This document shows, one piece after another, positions 4,516 through 6,901 of a DNA stretch of 6,901 bases. The stretch comes from Balneolales bacterium. Its GTDB lineage: Bacteria; Bacteroidota; Rhodothermia; Balneolales; HLUCCA01. Positions within the stretch are counted from its first letter, which is position 1. Every line of letters starts with the position of its first letter. Both the position numbers and the translations under genes were made by a program. The notes beneath the pieces were generated by a model. The model saw only the letters and a program-made list of their open reading frames with translations, was not told the origin of the DNA and did no database searches. The stretch is from contig JAIUMT010000165.1 of the NCBI GenBank assembly GCA_022565415.1, positions 1 through 6,901 on the forward strand. The letters are read 5' to 3'.

Positions 4516-6901
4516 ATGGAAAAGAAAAAGTGGGTTTATACGTTCGGAGGTGGCACTGCCGAAGGTGACAGAAGTATGAAAGAATTATTGGGCGGAAAAG
4601 GTGCCAATCTTGCCGAAATGAGCCGAATCGGTCTTCCCGTGCCTCCGGGATTTACCATTACCACCGAAAGTTGTAAGTATTACAACGAGAACGAGGAAAA
4701 CTGGCCGTCCGGACTCAAATCTGAAGTTAAAGAAGGAATCAAGTTTCTTGAAAGCCTCATGAAAACCGGCTTCGGAAATCCGGATAAGCCCCTATTGGTC
4801 TCGGTTCGCTCGGGCGCAGCAGATTCCATGCCGGGCATGATGGATACCGTTCTAAACCTAGGCATGAACGACGAAGTTGTGGAAGGTTTAGCCCGAATTA
4901 CCGGCAACGAACGATTTGCCTATGATAGTTACCGTCGTTTCATCGACATGTTTGGTGATGTTGTGATGGGCGTGTCGCACGAGTACTTCGAAGAAACTAT
5001 GGAAGCACTCAAAAAAGAATTAAAAATCGAAAACGACTCGGATCTCACAGCCGAAAACCTCAAAGAACTCGTAGACCGGTACAAAGCCGTTTATCGCAAA
5101 GCCACGGGATTCATGTTCCCGGTTGATCCCCGAGAGCAGCTACACTTTGCTATCAATGCCGTGTTTAAGTCCTGGAATAGTCCGCGGGCCAACAAATACC
5201 GCCAAATCAACAAGATCTTTGGCCTCATCGGTACCGCGGTCAATATTCAGGCAATGGTGTTTGGCAACGCTGGCGACGACAGCGCTACCGGAGTGTGTTT
5301 CACCCGAAATCCATCAACTGGCGAGCACAAGCTATACGGCGAGTTTCTGGTCAATGCCCAGGGCGAGGATGTAGTGGCGGGAATCCGCACTCCCCTGCCA
5401 ATCGACCAGCTTCAGGAAATCATGCCTTACTCCTATCAGGAGCTCGACGGACTCACACGTAAGCTCGAAATGCACTACAAGAACATGCAGGATATCGAGT
5501 TCACCATCCAACAAGGGAAAATGTACATCCTCCAAACCCGAAACGGGAAGAGAACGGGTCAGGCAGCGATTAAAATCGCGGTAGACCTCGTTAACGAAGG
5601 AATTGTGCCCCGTGAAGATGCCGTACTAAAGCTGGTAGATCCGCTTCACCTGGACCAACTACTGCACCCTCAACTCGAAAACTCTGAGTTTCACGAAGAT
5701 GAAATCTTAGGACGCGGACTTCCGGCATCACCGGGTGCGGCGGTAGGAAAAGTGGTGCTGAATTCGGACGAAGCCGAGAAACTAAGCGCTGAAGGCGAAA
5801 AAGTAATTCTTGTGCGTATTGAAACTTCACCAGAAGATGTAGGCGGAATGGCAGCATCTCAGGGAATTCTTACCTCTCGCGGTGGAATGACCTCTCACGC
5901 GGCTGTCGTAGCACGAGGCTGGGGAAAACCATGCGTAGCAGGATGTTCCGACATTATTATCAACTACAAAAAGCGAACCTTCACCAACGGAAAAGTGACT
6001 ATTAAAGAAGGTGAATACATTTCGCTTGATGGTTCCCTGGGTGTGGTGTTATTGGGCGAGAAACCACTGGTAGCTCCGCATTTCAACGATGATTATCATA
6101 CGTTCATGACCTGGGTAGAAGAGTTTCAGCACATGGGAGTCCGGGCGAATGCCGACACTCCAGAAGATGCTCTTAAAGCCCGCGGACATGGCGCAACCGG
6201 AATCGGACTTTGCCGAACCGAGCATATGTTCTTTGCCGATAACAGAATTTCAGCGATTCGACGCATGATTTTATCTGAAACTGCAGAAGAGCGTGCAGAT
6301 GCACTGGCCGAGTTACTCCCTTATCAGCGCGACGACTTCAAAGGAATCTTCGAGGCCATGCACGACCTGCCGGTTACCATCCGGTTGCTGGATCCGCCGT
6401 TGCACGAATTCCTGCCTCATACCGACGAGGAGATCATTCATGTGGCGCACGAACTTGGAGTTCCTGCGAAAATCATGCGAAACAAGGTGCTCAACCTTCA
6501 AGAATTCAATCCGATGCTGGGACACAGAGGGTGCCGATTGGGCATCACTCACCCTGAAATCACCCGGATGCAGGCAACTGCGATTCTGGAGGCTGCCGCT
6601 GAACTGCACTGCAACGGAGTAAAGGTGTACCCTGAAATCATGATTCCGTTGATTGGCACATTGGCTGAATATCACAATCAGGCTCAGATTATCAAAGAAG
6701 TAGCCGCTGAGGTGTTCGAACGATATTGTAGTCCGGTTGAGTACAAGATTGGTACTATGATTGAGGTTGCTCGAGCCGCGCTCACGGCCGATAAAATCGC
6801 AACGGAAGCGGAATTCTTCTGTTTTGGTACCAACGACTTAACGCAAATGACATACGGCTACAGCCGTGATGATGCCTCCAAGTTTATGATTGAGTACATG
6901 A
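4516..6901 (+). CDS. ppdK: Pyruvate, phosphate dikinase (3' end outside the window)
   Basis: The frame opens at ATG 4516 and is uninterrupted to the window edge, giving 795 codons of a protein normally about 870-900 residues. The enzyme interconverts pyruvate + ATP + Pi with phosphoenolpyruvate + AMP + PPi in the cytosol. Domains in order: ATP-grasp nucleotide-binding domain (LLGGKGANLAEM, about 25-36; SVRSGAADSMPGMMDTVLNLG from 96, with Arg98); the phosphohistidine domain with SRGGMTSHAAVVARGWGKPC, whose His461 carries the phosphate; and the PEP/pyruvate TIM barrel with LCRTEHMF (Arg567), IRLLDPPLHEF (Arg623), GTMIEVARAA (Glu750) and FGTNDLTQ (Asn773, Asp774). These correspond to the catalytic residues of the Clostridium symbiosum enzyme; the catalytic Cys lies beyond the window. 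No good Shine-Dalgarno sequence precedes the ATG, but the N-terminal KKKWVYTFGGGTAEG is typical of family starts. Confidence 0.97.
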   Translation, partial: MEKKKWVYTFGGGTAEGDRSMKELLGGKGANLAEMSRIGLPVPPGFTITTESCKYYNENEENWPSGLKSEVKEGIKFLESLMKTGFGNPDKPLLVSVRSGAADSMPGMMDTVLNLGMNDEVVEGLARITGNERFAYDSYRRFIDMFGDVVMGVSHEYFEETMEALKKELKIENDSDLTAENLKELVDRYKAVYRKATGFMFPVDPREQLHFAINAVFKSWNSPRANKYRQINKIFGLIGTAVNIQAMVFGNAGDDSATGVCFTRNPSTGEHKLYGEFLVNAQGEDVVAGIRTPLPIDQLQEIMPYSYQELDGLTRKLEMHYKNMQDIEFTIQQGKMYILQTRNGKRTGQAAIKIAVDLVNEGIVPREDAVLKLVDPLHLDQLLHPQLENSEFHEDEILGRGLPASPGAAVGKVVLNSDEAEKLSAEGEKVILVRIETSPEDVGGMAASQGILTSRGGMTSHAAVVARGWGKPCVAGCSDIIINYKKRTFTNGKVTIKEGEYISLDGSLGVVLLGEKPLVAPHFNDDYHTFMTWVEEFQHMGVRANADTPEDALKARGHGATGIGLCRTEHMFFADNRISAIRRMILSETAEERADALAELLPYQRDDFKGIFEAMHDLPVTIRLLDPPLHEFLPHTDEEIIHVAHELGVPAKIMRNKVLNLQEFNPMLGHRGCRLGITHPEITRMQATAILEAAAELHCNGVKVYPEIMIPLIGTLAEYHNQAQIIKEVAAEVFERYCSPVEYKIGTMIEVARAALTADKIATEAEFFCFGTNDLTQMTYGYSRDDASKFMIEYM

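Noticed and set aside
4680..4907. Minus-strand frame inside the dikinase gene, and similar ones at 5332-5535, 5591-5857 and 6313-6675
   Set aside because: All are antisense shadows of the conserved dikinase reading frame.

Overview
The window looks like a chromosomal segment from a Bacteroidota or Balneolota-type bacterium. The evidence is a 6-bladed beta-propeller lipoprotein of the kind abundant in those phyla, weak or absent Shine-Dalgarno sequences on several genes, and the two flanking enzymes. No species can be named from the sequence alone.

Layout. (1) Bases 1-735 (+) are the 3' end of a monomeric NADP-dependent isocitrate dehydrogenase, closed by a strong intrinsic terminator at 758-794. 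(2) Bases about 832-1200 are the wreck of an IS256-family insertion sequence. It keeps the first 81 codons of the transposase (minus strand), a hairpin that masks the transposase ribosome binding site, and a candidate inverted repeat at each edge. (3) Bases 1291-3702 are an AT-rich cassette, all on the minus strand. In transcription order it holds a GerE/LuxR-type HTH-only regulator (3702-3466), two paralogous secreted four-cysteine peptides (3360-3121 and 3044-2811), a 17-bp hairpin that probably ends that transcript, and a beta-propeller lipoprotein (2394-1291). (4) Bases 3720-4515 have no convincing gene. They carry a second exact 37-bp copy of the IS edge (4297-4333) and a short inverted near-copy (3931-3945). 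(5) From 4516 (+) to the window edge runs pyruvate, phosphate dikinase, open at its 3' end.

Interpretation. Two conserved central-carbon genes flank an AT-rich accessory insert that is bracketed by copies of one IS-derived sequence. The most interesting content is the small regulator / twin Cys-peptide / propeller-lipoprotein set. The two peptides share exactly the spacing C-X6-C-X21-C-X7-C behind divergent signal peptides. An almost identical dyad (TTAACCT-N4 or N6-GGTTAGTT) occurs in front of the peptide genes and in front of a candidate lipoprotein promoter, hinting at common control. The pairing of small secreted peptides with a 6-bladed propeller lipoprotein recalls the NVEALA-peptide loci of Bacteroides, but these peptides lack that motif and may be an undescribed family. 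Function is unknown; a role in cell-surface signalling or competition is only inference.
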